Shown: one piece after another, positions 1-10,150 of the stretch
How the letters are laid out: each line of letters begins with the position of its first letter
Position numbering within the stretch: position 1 is the first letter of the stretch
DNA from: Symbiodinium natans
Lineage: Eukaryota; Sar; Dinophyceae; Suessiales; Symbiodiniaceae
Assembly (NCBI GenBank): GCA_905221605.1
Contig: CAJNDS010001768.1
Coordinates: 670,116 to 734,115, forward strand
Direction: 5' to 3'
DNA length: 64,000 nucleotides
Notes under the pieces: generated by a model
What the model saw: only the letters and a program-made list of their open reading frames with translations
Database searches by the model: none
Told to the model about the DNA's origin: nothing
Made by a program: the position numbers and the translations under genes

Positions 1-625
1 CTATACAGGGTCTGCTTTTGTTCGAAACCCATACTATGGACGCTTAGAAGATAACTTGGGAACGTGAAGGGCATTGGAGTTTTCGGGAGACTCCAACCCA
101 AGCCTCTCGCCACTTGCGAAACACAAACAACATTCTGAACGCCTATTGTTCGGGTGAAGGGCTGAAGGCTTAGGGTTTGGGATTGAAGGTTTATGGCTCT
201 CATTCACGAGAAGCAAAAACCAGAAAAATCTAGTTTCAATGCTGCAGCCACCTACTTTTGCCTAAATTCATGTTCTTGTCGTTCCCAAACTTATTGGTTG
301 TGTAAGCCAGCCTGCTTCTATCATTTGGCACGCCTTCCCGTGGCAAGGTCTCTGTCTGTACTCTTGCATTATTTGAGTTACATGGCTCTATGGAAGATAG
401 CTTTAGGGCTCAGGGTCTGGGGTTTAAGGTTATATCATCATTCCATTCCAAGGCGAACACGTCCTGTCTTCTGCATCTTGTTGAAAGACTGTCTCGCTCC
501 GTTTCTGCTAGAGATGGTCTTTGCACAGCTTTGATATAATCCCACACCGATTTGCCTGTACTGAATGAAAACGGCTAGAGAAGATACGCTGGATTCCATG
601 GGGCCTTTGGTGAACGAACGAACGA

Positions 626-658
<33 letters not shown>

Positions 659-2074
659 GAGAGAGACACACTAAATTCGCACAGAGCATTCACTTCGTTC
701 CTTTCATTTGCCATCTAGTGGCGTTCGCACGCTCACTTTGTTCGGAGCATTCCTGTGCTCAAAAAGGCCCTTTTCTTTACGTTTATCTTAAAAGGGCCTT
801 TTGTCCGTGGATTTAGGCTTTTGGGTTGCCTGGTCGGGACTTTTAAGGGGTCCCGACGAGGTGACAAGCAGATTATCACTAGGTTGGCTTACAGCCTCCG
901 AAAAGCACTCTTTTTTAGTTCGGTGTTCAGGGCTTCGGCGTTCCAGGTCTGGGCTTGGGGCTTCGGGCTTTCCGAAAAAAGCCCTGAGCCTTAAACCCTA
1001 AACCCCATTTACTCTTAACCCTAAACCCTAAACCCTAAACCCTAAACCCTAAACCGACGTGCACTGGAGGCCGAGAGGCAACAGGAGCAGCTTGCACCTC
1101 GAAGAAGTACCAGAGGTCGTCGAAGACGGTCGAGGTTCCTGAATCGTAGCCTGGAATCTCTACCCGCAGGTAGGGTTTAGGGTTTGGGGTTTAGGGTTTA
1201 GGGTTTAGGGTTTAGGGTTCAGGGTTCAGGGTTCAGGGTTCAGGGTTCAGAATTCAGGGTTCAGGGTGTAGGGTTTAGGGTTTTTTGGGTTAGGGTTTAG
1301 GGTGTAGGGTTTAGGGATTAGGGTTTAGGGATTAGGGATTAGGGTTTAGGGTTTAGGGCTGAGAGTTGAGGGTTTAGGGTTGAGGGTTGAGGGTTGTTTA
1401 GGGTGGTGTGTTGCCCAAGATGGGAAAACCAGCCGAGTTACTAAGTCCCCTGATCCTGGGGGCCTGCTTTGGGTACTCGGAGTGCCTGCAGAGCCCCCCA
1501 AACCCCCTAGCCCTAACACCTAGAAAGCAGCTGCTTTTTTCAAGAAGAAGACCCTTACATCTCTTCCGCGCCCAAAAAAAACACAGAAACCTAAACCCTA
1601 ATAAACCTAAACCCTAATCCCTAAACCCTAAACCCTAAACCCTAAACCCTAAACCCTAAACCCTAAACCCTAACCGCCCAAAAAAAACAGAATGCAAATT
1701 CCTAAAAAGAAGTTCAACCTTGCAGGGCCATAGTGGACGTGAGGGCTGGGTGCAGCGCCTGCCTTGTTGGATCCTACTATGGTGGGGTTTAGGGTTTAGG
1801 GTTTAGGGTTTAGGGTTTAGGGTTTAGGGTTTAGGGTTTAGGGTTTGAAGGTACTTGCAATTTATTTGCCTACGTAGGCAGATTTGTAAAGCGCGTTCCA
1901 TCCGGATGAATATGTACGGTATACGAGTACTGCACTGATTCTAGCCGAGGTTACTATACTGCGGGGACGTCCTAAGTAGCGTTGCAAAGGTAGTTTCTAC
2001 GCCAAACCTTGGGGATTTCGGTTGCGCGCAGCCATTTTTGCAGCACCATGGGCCAGAGCTAGGGATGAAAGGAG
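1..2074. other. gene-free left flank with telomeric tracts
   Basis: I find no supported gene here. The first kilobase is mixed-composition DNA with a CA microsatellite. From about 1019 the DNA alternates between short telomere-type tracts and unrelated spacers: (CCCTAAA)n at about 1019-1053, (TTTAGGG)n with a TTCAGGG sub-block at about 1166-1400, (CCCTAAA)n at about 1589-1673 and (TTTAGGG)n at about 1785-1847. The spacers at 1054-1165 and 1674-1784 are both close to 110 bp and both lie between a CCCTAAA tract on the left and a TTTAGGG tract on the right. Open frames here come from the repeats or are too short and featureless to support. Confidence 0.8.
612..660. repeat. (ACGA)n/(CA)n microsatellite
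   Basis: A short ACGA tract leads into about 13 CA dinucleotides. It produces Thr-His or Val-Cys frames that are not genes. Confidence 0.9.
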
Positions 2075-4244
2075 CTATGAGAGCCTTCGGCTCTTTCCGC
2101 GATTCACATTCCACCCATCAGCTGTCGACAACAAACGCACAATCTCAGCATGGCCATACTCAGAGGCCAGTGTCAGAGCTGTGTCGCCGCCCCTCCTGGA
2201 CAACTCTTTCATGGCGCCAGCGTCTAACAGCAAATGCACGACGTCTACATAGCCTCGGCACGCTCCCTGCATTAGAGCTGTGAATCCAAAGATATTGGCC
2301 CAATCCTTGTTGGCGCCGGCCTCTACCAGCACGCGTGCAACTTCGACATTCGCACTCACAGATGCCAATAGGAGAGCTGTGTTACCATCCTTGTCCGCCA
2401 AGTCCTTGTTGGCGCCGGCCTCCACCAGCAAACGCACGATTTCGACATGGCCTTGGCGGGCAGCCATCATAAGAGCTGTGAGCCCGCTGTTGTTAGCCAA
2501 GTTCTTGTCGGCGCCAGCCTCTACCAGCAAGCGTACAACTTCGGCAGCGCCACCTCTTGATGCCATCATCAAAGCCGTTTCACCATGCTTGTCCGCCAAG
2601 TCCTTGCCAGTGCCGGCCCTTAATAGCAAACGCACGACCCCTGCATTGCCATGGCGAGCTGACAGCATGAGACCCGTGACTCCACAGTTATTGGCCCAAT
2701 CCTTGTTGTCGCCAGCCTCGACGAGCACACGTACAGCTTCGGCATACACATTCGCGCTCTCAGATGCCAATATGAAAGCCTTGGTACCCCAGCAACCATC
2801 TTGTGATAAGGGCACCCTTGTTTGGTTGGTTAGTTTCCTAAGGGGAACCTTAAACCAAAAGAAAAAGGAGAGAAGGGTACCACTGGGCTACCAGGAAGCT
2901 GTGTTACCGTCCTTGTCTGCCAAGTCCTTGTGGGCGCCGGCCTCCACCAGAAAACGCACGACCTCAGCGTGACCTTGGTCGGCTGCCTTCCTAGGTTGCC
3001 CAGTCACCTAGGTTGAAAAAGGGTGCCCTTTTTTTGCTTAAAGGGGTTTTATAAGGGAACCTAAACCTACCAAAAAGGGAATAAGGGTACTACTGGGCAT
3101 CCTAGCTTCAGAAGAGCTGTGAGCCCGTTGTTGTTGGCCAAGTTCTTGTCGGCGCCGGCCTCTATCAGCAAGCGTGCAACTTCAACGTGGCCAAACTCCG
3201 ATGCCCACATCAGAGCTGTATCGCCGCACTTGTCCGCCAAGTCTATGCTGGCGCCGGCCTCCAGCAGCAAGCGCACGACTTCAAGGGAGCCGTTCTCAGA
3301 TGCCACCATCAGAGGTGCAGCGCCATTGTTGTCTGCCAGGTCCTTGTCGGCGCCGGCCTCGAGCAGCAAGCGTGCGACTTCGACGGAGCCAAGCTCAGAT
3401 GCTGCTGCCAGGGCTGTCAAGCCCTCAGATAGTTCGAAGGTTTCCGCCAGGTCCGTGTTAGCTCCCCCTTCCAGAAGCAGCGCGACCACTTCCACATGCC
3501 CATGCTGCGACGCCTGCACCAGAGCAGCGAAGCCGCGGGCGTCGAACAAGTTCGGGTCGAGGGGGAGCTGGAGCATAGCCTCCACCTGAAGTCGGGGATC
3601 CGAAGTATGAACACTCAACTTGGGGCCCCCTGCTATATAATCCTTACATACACTACATATGATAAGGAAGGGGGGCTTGCCGGGCTGCGGCATCGTTGGC
3701 TCTCTTTCGGAACTTTTGGGAGACAACCTGCCAAGTAAATCAAGTAAATCTGCACCTCGACCATGGAGCCCTGTTGTGCGGCAGCTACGAACTCGTCCAC
3801 ATCTGTTAGCGAAGCCTTGGCCTCGGATGTTCCTTGAAACCCTCTGAACAAGATTCCTGAACATGATCCTCTTAACCCTAAGAGGGGGAAATAAAAAACG
3901 CTCTAAGATTCCTACCGAGTTGGCGAAGGGAAGCAGCACCAGCTGCAGGTCCGTGGGGGAGTCCAGCTCGGTGGCATCCTCCAGCTGACGGCCGTTGAGA
4001 AGGAGCCGCTGCCGGAAGCGCGGGTGCGAGCCGGGCAGCTGGCTCAGGCGCCGCTTCAGGGCCCTCACGTCCCTCACCTGAGTTGTCCAGTAACCTGGGA
4101 AAATTCAAGGTTAACCTTTGGGAATAGAAGGGGATTAAAATTAAACACAAAAAAGGCTAAAGGTTACCTACTCTACTGCTAGGTCACCTCCCCAACGGCC
4201 ATGCTCGCCACCTCCTCCCCTGACAGCTTCGTGACGCGGAGCAT
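2075..4244 (-). CDS. ankyrin-repeat protein with N-terminal ubiquitin-like domain
   Basis: Six exons on the minus strand join in frame: 4244-4188, 4077-3916, 3821-3756, 3585-3110, 2990-2900 and 2779-2075, giving about 518 residues. Residues 1-72 read as a ubiquitin-like domain (MLRVTKLSGEE, then RRLSQLPG, RQRLLLNGRQLED and LQLVLLPFA). A linker (DVDEFVAAAQQGSMVEVE) leads into about 12 ankyrin repeats with the usual GxTALxxAS, GHxEVVRLLLEAG and xKDLADK pattern. Ankyrin arrays bind proteins, so this is probably an adaptor; partner and location are unknown, and no signal peptide or membrane segment is seen. The start is the first ATG of exon 1, since the conserved Ubl start follows at once. Two introns use non-GT donors (GA at 3109, GC at 2899), and removing them restores perfect ankyrin units. 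The Ubl plus ankyrin layout is, as far as I know, recurrent in dinoflagellates. Exact exon ends are hand-derived. Confidence 0.85.
2780..2895 (-). mobile_element. TIR introner, intron 5 of the ankyrin gene
   Basis: A 116-bp insert flanked by AAGC on both sides (2776-2779 and 2896-2899). Its ends form an imperfect inverted repeat: CTTGGTACCCCAG on the left against CCTGGTAGCCCAG as the complement of the right. Removing it with one AAGC restores ...DGNTAFILASES..., a normal ankyrin unit. The implied intron (2899-2780) has a GC donor taken from the duplicated target and an AG acceptor at the element end. It is a diverged sibling of the insert at 2991-3105. Confidence 0.8.
2991..3105 (-). mobile_element. 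TIR introner, intron 4 of the ankyrin gene
   Basis: A 115-bp insert with terminal inverted repeats CTAGGTTGCCCAGT (2991-3004) and ACTGGGCATCCTAG (3092-3105), 13 of 14 positions matching. It is flanked by a perfect 4-bp direct repeat CTTC (2987-2990 and 3106-3109), as expected of a target-site duplication. Taking out the insert plus one CTTC restores an uninterrupted ankyrin unit (LTALLKAADQGHAEVV). Read as an intron on the minus strand it runs 3109-2991, with a GA donor supplied by one copy of the duplication and an AG acceptor supplied by the element's own end. It shares size, end sequence and internal GGGTGCCC/GGGTAC motifs with the element at 2780-2895. Confidence 0.85.
3586..3755 (-). other. 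intron 3 of the ankyrin gene
   Basis: A 170-bp GT-AG intron separating ...GSMVE from VEAMLQLPLDPNL. CACC is present at both edges (3753-3756 and 3583-3586), which may be a target duplication or simply splice consensus. I see no clear inverted repeat. Confidence 0.6.
3822..3915 (-). other. intron 2 of the ankyrin gene
   Basis: A 94-bp GT-AG intron between the Ubl exon (ending ...LLPFANS) and the exon starting AKASLTDVDEF. It is A/T-richer than the exons. No convincing terminal inverted repeat is visible; a short direct repeat (GGAATCTT) occurs twice inside it. Confidence 0.6.
4078..4183 (-). mobile_element. introner-like intron 1 of the ankyrin gene
   Basis: This 106-bp insert is flanked by TCAC on both sides (4074-4077 and 4184-4187). 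Its left end (CTGAGTTGTCCAGTAACCT) resembles the inverted-repeat end of the intron element at 2991-3105. The intron (4187-4078) is spliced GT-AG and its removal joins ...VGE to VRDV... in frame. The right-end inverted repeat is weak, and a GTGA duplication at a GT-AG intron can partly reflect splice consensus, so this copy is less certain than the two downstream ones. Confidence 0.55.
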
Positions 4245-4814
4245 CCCGGGAGCTGCACCAACAACGAGCGCGCAGCTGCGGCTTCTATTCCAGGACCTAC
4301 TTAGTATGGGCCCTTTCATGGGGACCCCCTGTAGGGTTTAGGGTTCAGGGCTCTATCCGGAAAGTCCGGAATGTCCCGAAAAACTCGCTGATGGGAGAGA
4401 ACTTTGCAAAACCTAACCTCTAAGTAGAACGCCTCCTGTCCTACGCCCTTTAGCAACAGGTCTGATGCCTTCGAGGCTGCTGGTGGGCTGAAAGGAACAA
4501 GACTGGAGCCCAAACCGCGTCGTCACGGTCAAAAAAATGTATCTATGAGGGGGCCCTCGTGCAGAGGAACACAAAAGCATCAGACATTGCATCGTCGCAG
4601 AATGGGTTCAGGAGTTTAGGGGGGCTTGTTAAGGGTGTTTGGAGCAACCAGAGGGGACAAGTAATCCTAAACCCTAAAACTCTAGAACCCTAACCCTAAA
4701 CCCGGTCCACTACTTTGCGCTCATGTGGGTCCTTACACAGCTCGGAATGTACACTATTGCACTTCCCTTCAGTTTTTGGGTTTGGGGTTTAGGGTTTAGG
4801 GTTTAGGGCTCTGC
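4245..4814. other. spacer upstream of the ankyrin gene
   Basis: No gene is supported. About 4296-4325 carries a fragment (TACTTAGTATGGGCCCTTTCA) resembling the end of the inverted-repeat element at 4815-4993. Short TTTAGGG/CCCTAAA patches occur near 4325, 4670-4700 and 4780-4805. No promoter motif is recognisable, and dinoflagellate genes generally lack a TATA box. Confidence 0.6.
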
Positions 4815-4993
4815 GGATAGTTACATGGTCCCTTAGTATGGACCCTTTAATGGGGCTCCACATGGTCCCTTAGTATGGCCCCTTCAATGGGCTTCATATA
4901 CCCCTTTTTCTACCCGTTAACACCCAAGGGGCCCTTACTTCAGAACCCTTTAGAGAAGGTAAGGGACCGTATCAAGGGATCATGTAACTACCC
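4815..4993. mobile_element. MITE-like element with about 35-bp inverted ends
   Basis: The left end (TAGTTACATGGTCCCTTAGTA from 4818) and the complement of the right end (TAGTTACATGATCCCTTGATA) match closely, and the similarity continues inwards through a GGACCCTT/GGTCCCTT stretch. Total length is about 179 bp with no coding capacity. It sits directly after a short TTTAGGG patch. This is the size and shape of a non-autonomous DNA transposon; the mobilising enzyme is unknown. Confidence 0.65.
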
Positions 4994-7770
4994 TAAGATT
5001 TAAGGGTTTAGGCAAACGGTTGGGGTGTAGGGCTTTGTTGGCCAAGGCCAGCGCTGGACAAATCTTGGGGGTTACTTGGAAAGTCCGAAGTACCTTGGGC
5101 ACCAGCCATCGAGTCAGAAGAGTGTCAGGTTAGGGCTGAAGTTTAGCAGGGAGCTCGGGAAGAAGGTACCCTATAACCCTATAACCCTAAACCCTAAACC
5201 CTAAACCCTAAACCCTAAACCCTCGAAGGGATTCTCCAATGCCCTACAAAGAAGAACCAGCCTTTGGGCAGCAGCTTCAACGCAGGAATCCCCGGACCTC
5301 CAACCCTGAACCCGACACCCCTAAGCCCTAAACCCTAAACCCTAAACCCAAATGCTCAGCGCCCCACCACCGAAGAGCCACATTCGCGACCGGCCCGAAT
5401 TCCAGACGGCCGTGTGGAACTGCAATGAGTTCAGGAATGAGTCTGGCTTGGCTTTGGGTGTTAAGGTCTAAGGGCTAAGGGCTAAGGGTTTTTAGGGCTT
5501 TTAGGGTTTATGGTTTGGGGTTTGGGGTTTGGGGTTTAGGGGCGGGCACCTTAGATCCGCTGTCTGACACTTCAGGGGATCATATACGGCACGCATTCCC
5601 GCAACTGAAACCCCCAAACTCTGAACCACAAACCCTCCACCCCACACCCCCCACTAAGAACCCGAATCCCGCAAACCCGGGAACCCCAAACCCTAAACCC
5701 CTAAACCCCTAAACCCCTAAACCCCTAAACCCCTAAACCCCTAAACCCCTAAACCCCTAAACCCCTAAACCCCTAAACCCTAAAACCTAAAACCTAAACC
5801 CTAAAACCTAAAAACCTTAACCTCAATTGCCGACTAAGAATGAATAAGCACATCGCAAAGCCCCTTAAACCTCTCAAAGCCCCTACGCATCCTCCGGCCC
5901 ACATGGAGGTTGGGGTTTCGGGTTTAGGGTTTAGGGTGAATTATCAGTTATGACCCGACTTCTACCTAAAAACCCTAACCTCTAAACCTCAGAACCAAAA
6001 CTCTATACAAAGCCCCAGAAGACCCCACATGCTCTGCCTGCCGACGGTTCGGAGGCGTGGAATCAGACGTTGCCTGCGTGGAGGGTCTAGGGTCGATGGT
6101 CTAGGGTCTATGTTTTTTTTTGGTTTAGGGTCTATGGTTTTTTGGATTTAGGGTTTAGGGTTTGGGGTTTAGGGTTTGGGGTTTGGGGTTTAGGGTTTGG
6201 GGTTTAGGGATTAGGGTTCCGGGTTCGTATGCCACTGAGTAGAGTCCTGGGGTCATTCTGAAAAGTATCCTGTAGTTCTGCTAGGAACCCTAAGCTCCCA
6301 AACCGACAGGTGAGCTAAGCCCCAGGCTTGGGCATAGGGTTTAGGGCTTCGGGTTTAGGGTTTAGGGTTTAGGGTTTAGGGTTTAGGGTTTAGGGTTTAG
6401 GGTTTAGGGTTTAGGGTCTAGGTCTTGGCGTTTAGGGTTGAGGGTTTCTGAACCCAAAACCCCCCGCTCAGGCCTGGCTCCATGTCCCGTCCTGTGCGAC
6501 AAAATGGGCTTGCGAGCCCAGCGTATTGAAATTGGAACCCTAAGGGTTTAGGGTTTAGGGTTTAGGGTTTAGGGTTTAGGGTTTAGGTTTAGGGTTTAGG
6601 GTTTCGGGTTTAGGGTTCAGGGTTTGGGGTTTGGGGTTTGGGGTTTAGGGTTTAGGGCATAGGGTTTAGGGTTTCGGGTTTGGGGTTTGGGGTTTAGGGT
6701 TTAGGGTTCAGGGTGTAGGGTTTAGGGTTTAGGGTGCAGGGTTTAGGGTTTCTGATTCTAGCTGTTTGTTAGGTAAAGTACCCCAAAAACTCGCAACTCT
6801 TTCCAAAGACCCCTAAGTGGTGAAGGCTCGAGGTTGGAGCATAAACCCTGAACCCCGGTTTGGGGGTTTAGGGTTTAGGGTTTGGGGGTTTGGGGTTTAG
6901 GGTTTGGGGTTGAGGGGTGGGTTTAGGGTTGGGGTTTTAGGGTGTTGGAATTGAAGGTCTAGGGGATTTAAGTTTCAAAGGACCCAAAATTAGGGGCCCA
7001 TATTTGGGGCTGCATCCAGGCCGGCGTCCGGACTCCGGACACTGCAAAACTGTAGCATCCAGCTCGCCCGCCCCTCAACCAAACACCCACTTCTCCCCCC
7101 CCCCCCCCCAAAACACTCCCCCCCCAAACCAAAAAAAAAAACTATTTCGTGTTGGGGTTTAGGGTTAGAACATCCCCATCCAGGCACCGATTGGCGCTCC
7201 GGATTCTCGGTGGGATTCTCTTGGGTCCACAGGGATTCTGCCTAGGATTCTTTGCGGTGGGCACACAACCCTTAACCCCTAAACCCTAAACCCTAAACCC
7301 TAAACCCTAAACCCTAAACCCTGAACCCTAAACCCTAAACTGCAAGGATTGTCTGCGGGTGTGGGAGAACCGACCCGGCGGAGGGGAGGACGTAGCAAGA
7401 CGTCAAACCCACACCCAGGGTTTGAATGTTGATCAAAATCCCCCTGGTTCTGAGGAGGAAATAAGGAGATCAGGCACCCGACATCCCCCTATGTATACCC
7501 TTTAAGGGGTCCAATAGGGTTCTGTGAGAGCACTGCCTAGAAAATGATGGGCTTAAGAAACGAAAATCCTCGCGTGGGAAACCCTCGGTGTAAAAGGCGA
7601 AAATTGAGAGCGAGACTGAATTAAGAAATCGAAGAAAATCCCCATTTAGGGTTAAGGGTTTAGGGTTTAGTAGGGTTTAGGGAATCGGGTTTAGGGTTTA
7701 GGGTTTAGGCTTTAGGGTTTAGGGTTTAGGGTTTAGAGTTTAGGGTTTAGGGTTTAGAGTTTAGGGTTTA
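4994..7770. repeat. telomeric mosaic, block 1
   Basis: There is no gene. Tracts of (CCCTAAA)n at about 5182-5222 and 7270-7337 and of (TTTAGGG)n at about 6343-6415, 6541-6750 and 7650-7770 alternate with spacers of roughly 100-300 bp that do not resemble each other. Variants TTTGGGG, TTTCGGG and TTCAGGG are mixed in at 6130-6215 and 6590-6700. A poly-C/poly-A stretch lies at 7096-7140. Confidence 0.9.
5690..5785. repeat. (CCCCTAAA)n octamer array
   Basis: About a dozen near-identical CCCCTAAA octamers, one C longer than the neighbouring heptamer tracts. The uniformity inside this array contrasts with heptamers on both sides. Confidence 0.9.
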
Positions 7771-8534
7771 GGGTGTTTCTGGATTCTGGTTGTTTTTGCA
7801 ACGGCCCTCAGTTTCAAGAACCTAAGAAGTGAACTGGGCTTCCCCTCCAAATATGAAATCCAGCCCCTCGATCCTTTAAAAATGACCAAATTCTGCCCTC
7901 CGATCTCTGAAATTGAAGAAATCCAGCCCCTCGATTTATTCCTACATTTAAAAAATCAGCCCCTCGATTTCTGATTTCGGTGCGAGCTGCGATTCATTGG
8001 ATTCTGGGGTCAATGCTTTTACCAACTTGCTACAGGCTGGTTCCCTCAAAGCAGAAACGAGGTGCTGGGTTTCTTCTTTGAGGTGGGGAGGGGGGGGCGG
8101 GGCGTGGATTTCTCATTTAAGGCGAGGGGACCGCCCCACCCCCAGAAATCGAGCGATCAGGCTAATGGATAAGGGGTCGGCCCAACTAATTCAAAGATTC
8201 CCAGCTCGAATCCCAAATTCATACATAGATTAAGAAAGCCCGCGTACCCTCAAACTGTGGAGGTGATAATTCCGGAAGAAAGGTGGGTTTCATGTTTAAG
8301 AAATCCGGGGTACCCTTGCCAAAACTGAGAGGTTTCGTACCTCGCTCCCTCATTCCCTACTGAGCTGCTATTTGTTTAAGAACCCCCCAAAATATGTAAA
8401 TAAATGAAACCTTAAATTCTCTTCCTTATAAGGGCAGAAAAAGAATATTCTTTCATCAATAAAAAATAGTCTTCGTGGTTTGGGCAATATACGGATTATA
8501 ACCTTATGTTGTTGCTTTTTTTGGGGGGGGTTCT
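7771..8534. other. unique island with short repeats and a tRNA-like piece
   Basis: No protein gene is supported. The motif CAGCCCCTCGAT occurs three times (near 7860, 7924 and 7957). A tRNA-like segment lies at about 8150-8215. From 8380 to 8520 the DNA is AT-rich compared with its surroundings. Confidence 0.6.
8150..8215 (+). pseudogene. tRNA-like sequence (Arg-type), probably decayed
   Basis: An A-box-like CAGGCTAATGGATAAG (8158-8173) and a B-box-like AGCTCGAATCC (8202-8212) are spaced as in a tRNA gene, and the anticodon-loop region (AACTAAT) lines up with that of Arg-type tRNAs. The T-arm stem and the acceptor stem do not pair, so it is more likely a tRNA pseudogene or the head of a tRNA-derived SINE than a working gene. 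Confidence 0.4.
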
Positions 8535-9682
8535 GAAAACCCTAAACCCCAAACCCCAAACCCCAAACCCTAAACCCTGAACCCTAAACCCTGAACCCTG
8601 AACCCTAAACCCGAAACCCAAAAAGCCCTAAGCATAAGCAACCGGTACTTAAAAAAAACTGGAACCCTGTCCTGCAGGTGATAGACCAAGACATGCTCCA
8701 GCGGATGCCCATAGACGTACATGCCTGGGGTTTAGGGTTTAGGGTTTAGGGTTTAGGGTTTAGGGCTTTAGGGGTTTAGGGTTTAGGGATGCCCAGGGTT
8801 TAGGGCGTCAGGTTGAGGTTTCAAGCTTTCGGGGTGAGTTCAGGTTTCGGGTTTCTGGGCTTCCGGCTTCGGGTTTGGGGCGTTTAGGCTTATGGGTTTG
8901 GGCTGAAGGTGGGCTGAAGGTTGAAGGCCTTGAGATTTGCGGAATCAAGGTTCAGAGTATCGAGATTTTGGGGGTTTCAGGTTTAACTCTACACCCTGAG
9001 CCCTATTCTTCGGGTTTCAGGCCAAAACGGATCTTTCTCACCCGCGGCCACGTGGCGGTCCGTGGCTTCGTCCATGACAGCCGAATGGCCCCTGGCACTG
9101 GAACTTGGTTCGGGCTCCAAACGCCCCCTAAACCCTAAACCCTAAACCCTAAACCCCTAAGCCCTAAAACCCCTATGCCCTAAACCCTAAACCCCTAAAC
9201 CCTAAAACCCTAAACCCCTAAACCCTAAAGCCTAAACCCTAAACCCCTAAACCCTAAACCTCAAGCCTAAACCCTAAACCCTAAACCCTAAACACCCTAA
9301 CCCTAAACCCTAAACACCCTAACCCTAAACCCTAAACCCCCCCTCATGGTCCCTATATAGATATACTATGATAACCCCCCAAAAACCCTATTCTGATCTT
9401 GGAGCCCCTATATTTAATTGTTTTGGTACCCCAGTATATAACTGGGGGGGTGAGCTCTAAAACTTGGGGTCCCTTTCTAGGGGGGTTTTAGGGTTTAGCG
9501 TTTACGGTTTAGGATGGTTAAGGGTTGAGGTTTAGGGTTTAGGGTTTAGGGTTTAGGTTTTAGGTTTAGGGTTTAGGGTTTAGGGTTTAGGGTTTAGGGT
9601 TTAGGGTTTAGGGTTTAGGGTTTAGGGTTTAAGGTTTAGGGTTTAGGGTTTAGGGTTTAGGGTATAGGGTTTTAGGGCTTAG

Positions 9683-9835
9683 TGTGATAGGGCGTAGGTG
9701 CTGTGAAGGGTAGGTTTCGGAACAAGCTCGAAAGCTTCGTGAGGTGCGAAGAGCAGCTTTGGCCCGATTGTGGAGGGCCTCTAACACTTTTCTCCCACCC
9801 CACGCCGTGCGAGGCGGCAAAGCCACCCAGACCTA
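9683..9835. repeat. dispersed repeat, copy 1
   Basis: The sequence from GTGATAGGGCGTAGGTGCTG through CCCGATTGTGGAGGGCC to CACGCCGTGCGAGGCGGCAA recurs at about 16321-16420 with a shorter middle. Both copies sit at the end of a TTTAGGG tract. Identity unknown. Confidence 0.75.
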
Positions 9836-9904
9836 TTCCAATAGAAAGTGTGCTTTTTGTTCGTGTTTTGTTCGTGTTGAATAAGTGGGGTTAAAGGCGT
9901 CAGA

Positions 9905-10150
9905 GGGGCCAAAATGGATCAAATTCCCAAATTCGTGCTGAACAATGGGGGGTCAGAGGGGTCAGAAGGGCCAAAATGGATCAAATTCCCTAATTCGTGC
10001 TGAACAATGGGGGGTCAGAGGGATCAGAGGCGCCAAAATGGATCAAATTCCCTAATTCGTGCTGAACAATGGGGGGGGGGGGCCAAGAGGTCAGCAGGGC
10101 CGAACTGGATCAAATTCCCAAATTCGTGCTGAACAATGGGGGTCAAATTC
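9905..10150. repeat. about 60-bp tandem repeat
   Basis: Four imperfect copies of a unit containing GGGCCAAAATGGATCAAATT followed by CCCTAATTCGTGCTGAACAA, separated by GGGGTCAGAGGGGTCAG. Copy 4 is diverged. Confidence 0.85.

Noticed and set aside
2022-3589. Plus-strand Ala/Ser/Pro-rich frames opposite the ankyrin gene
   Set aside because: They are antisense shadows of the ankyrin repeats, with no domain of their own.
9905-10150. Spliced-leader match (GCCAAAATGG) in the tandem repeat
   Set aside because: Only 10 nt match, they lie inside a repeated unit, and nothing gene-like follows.
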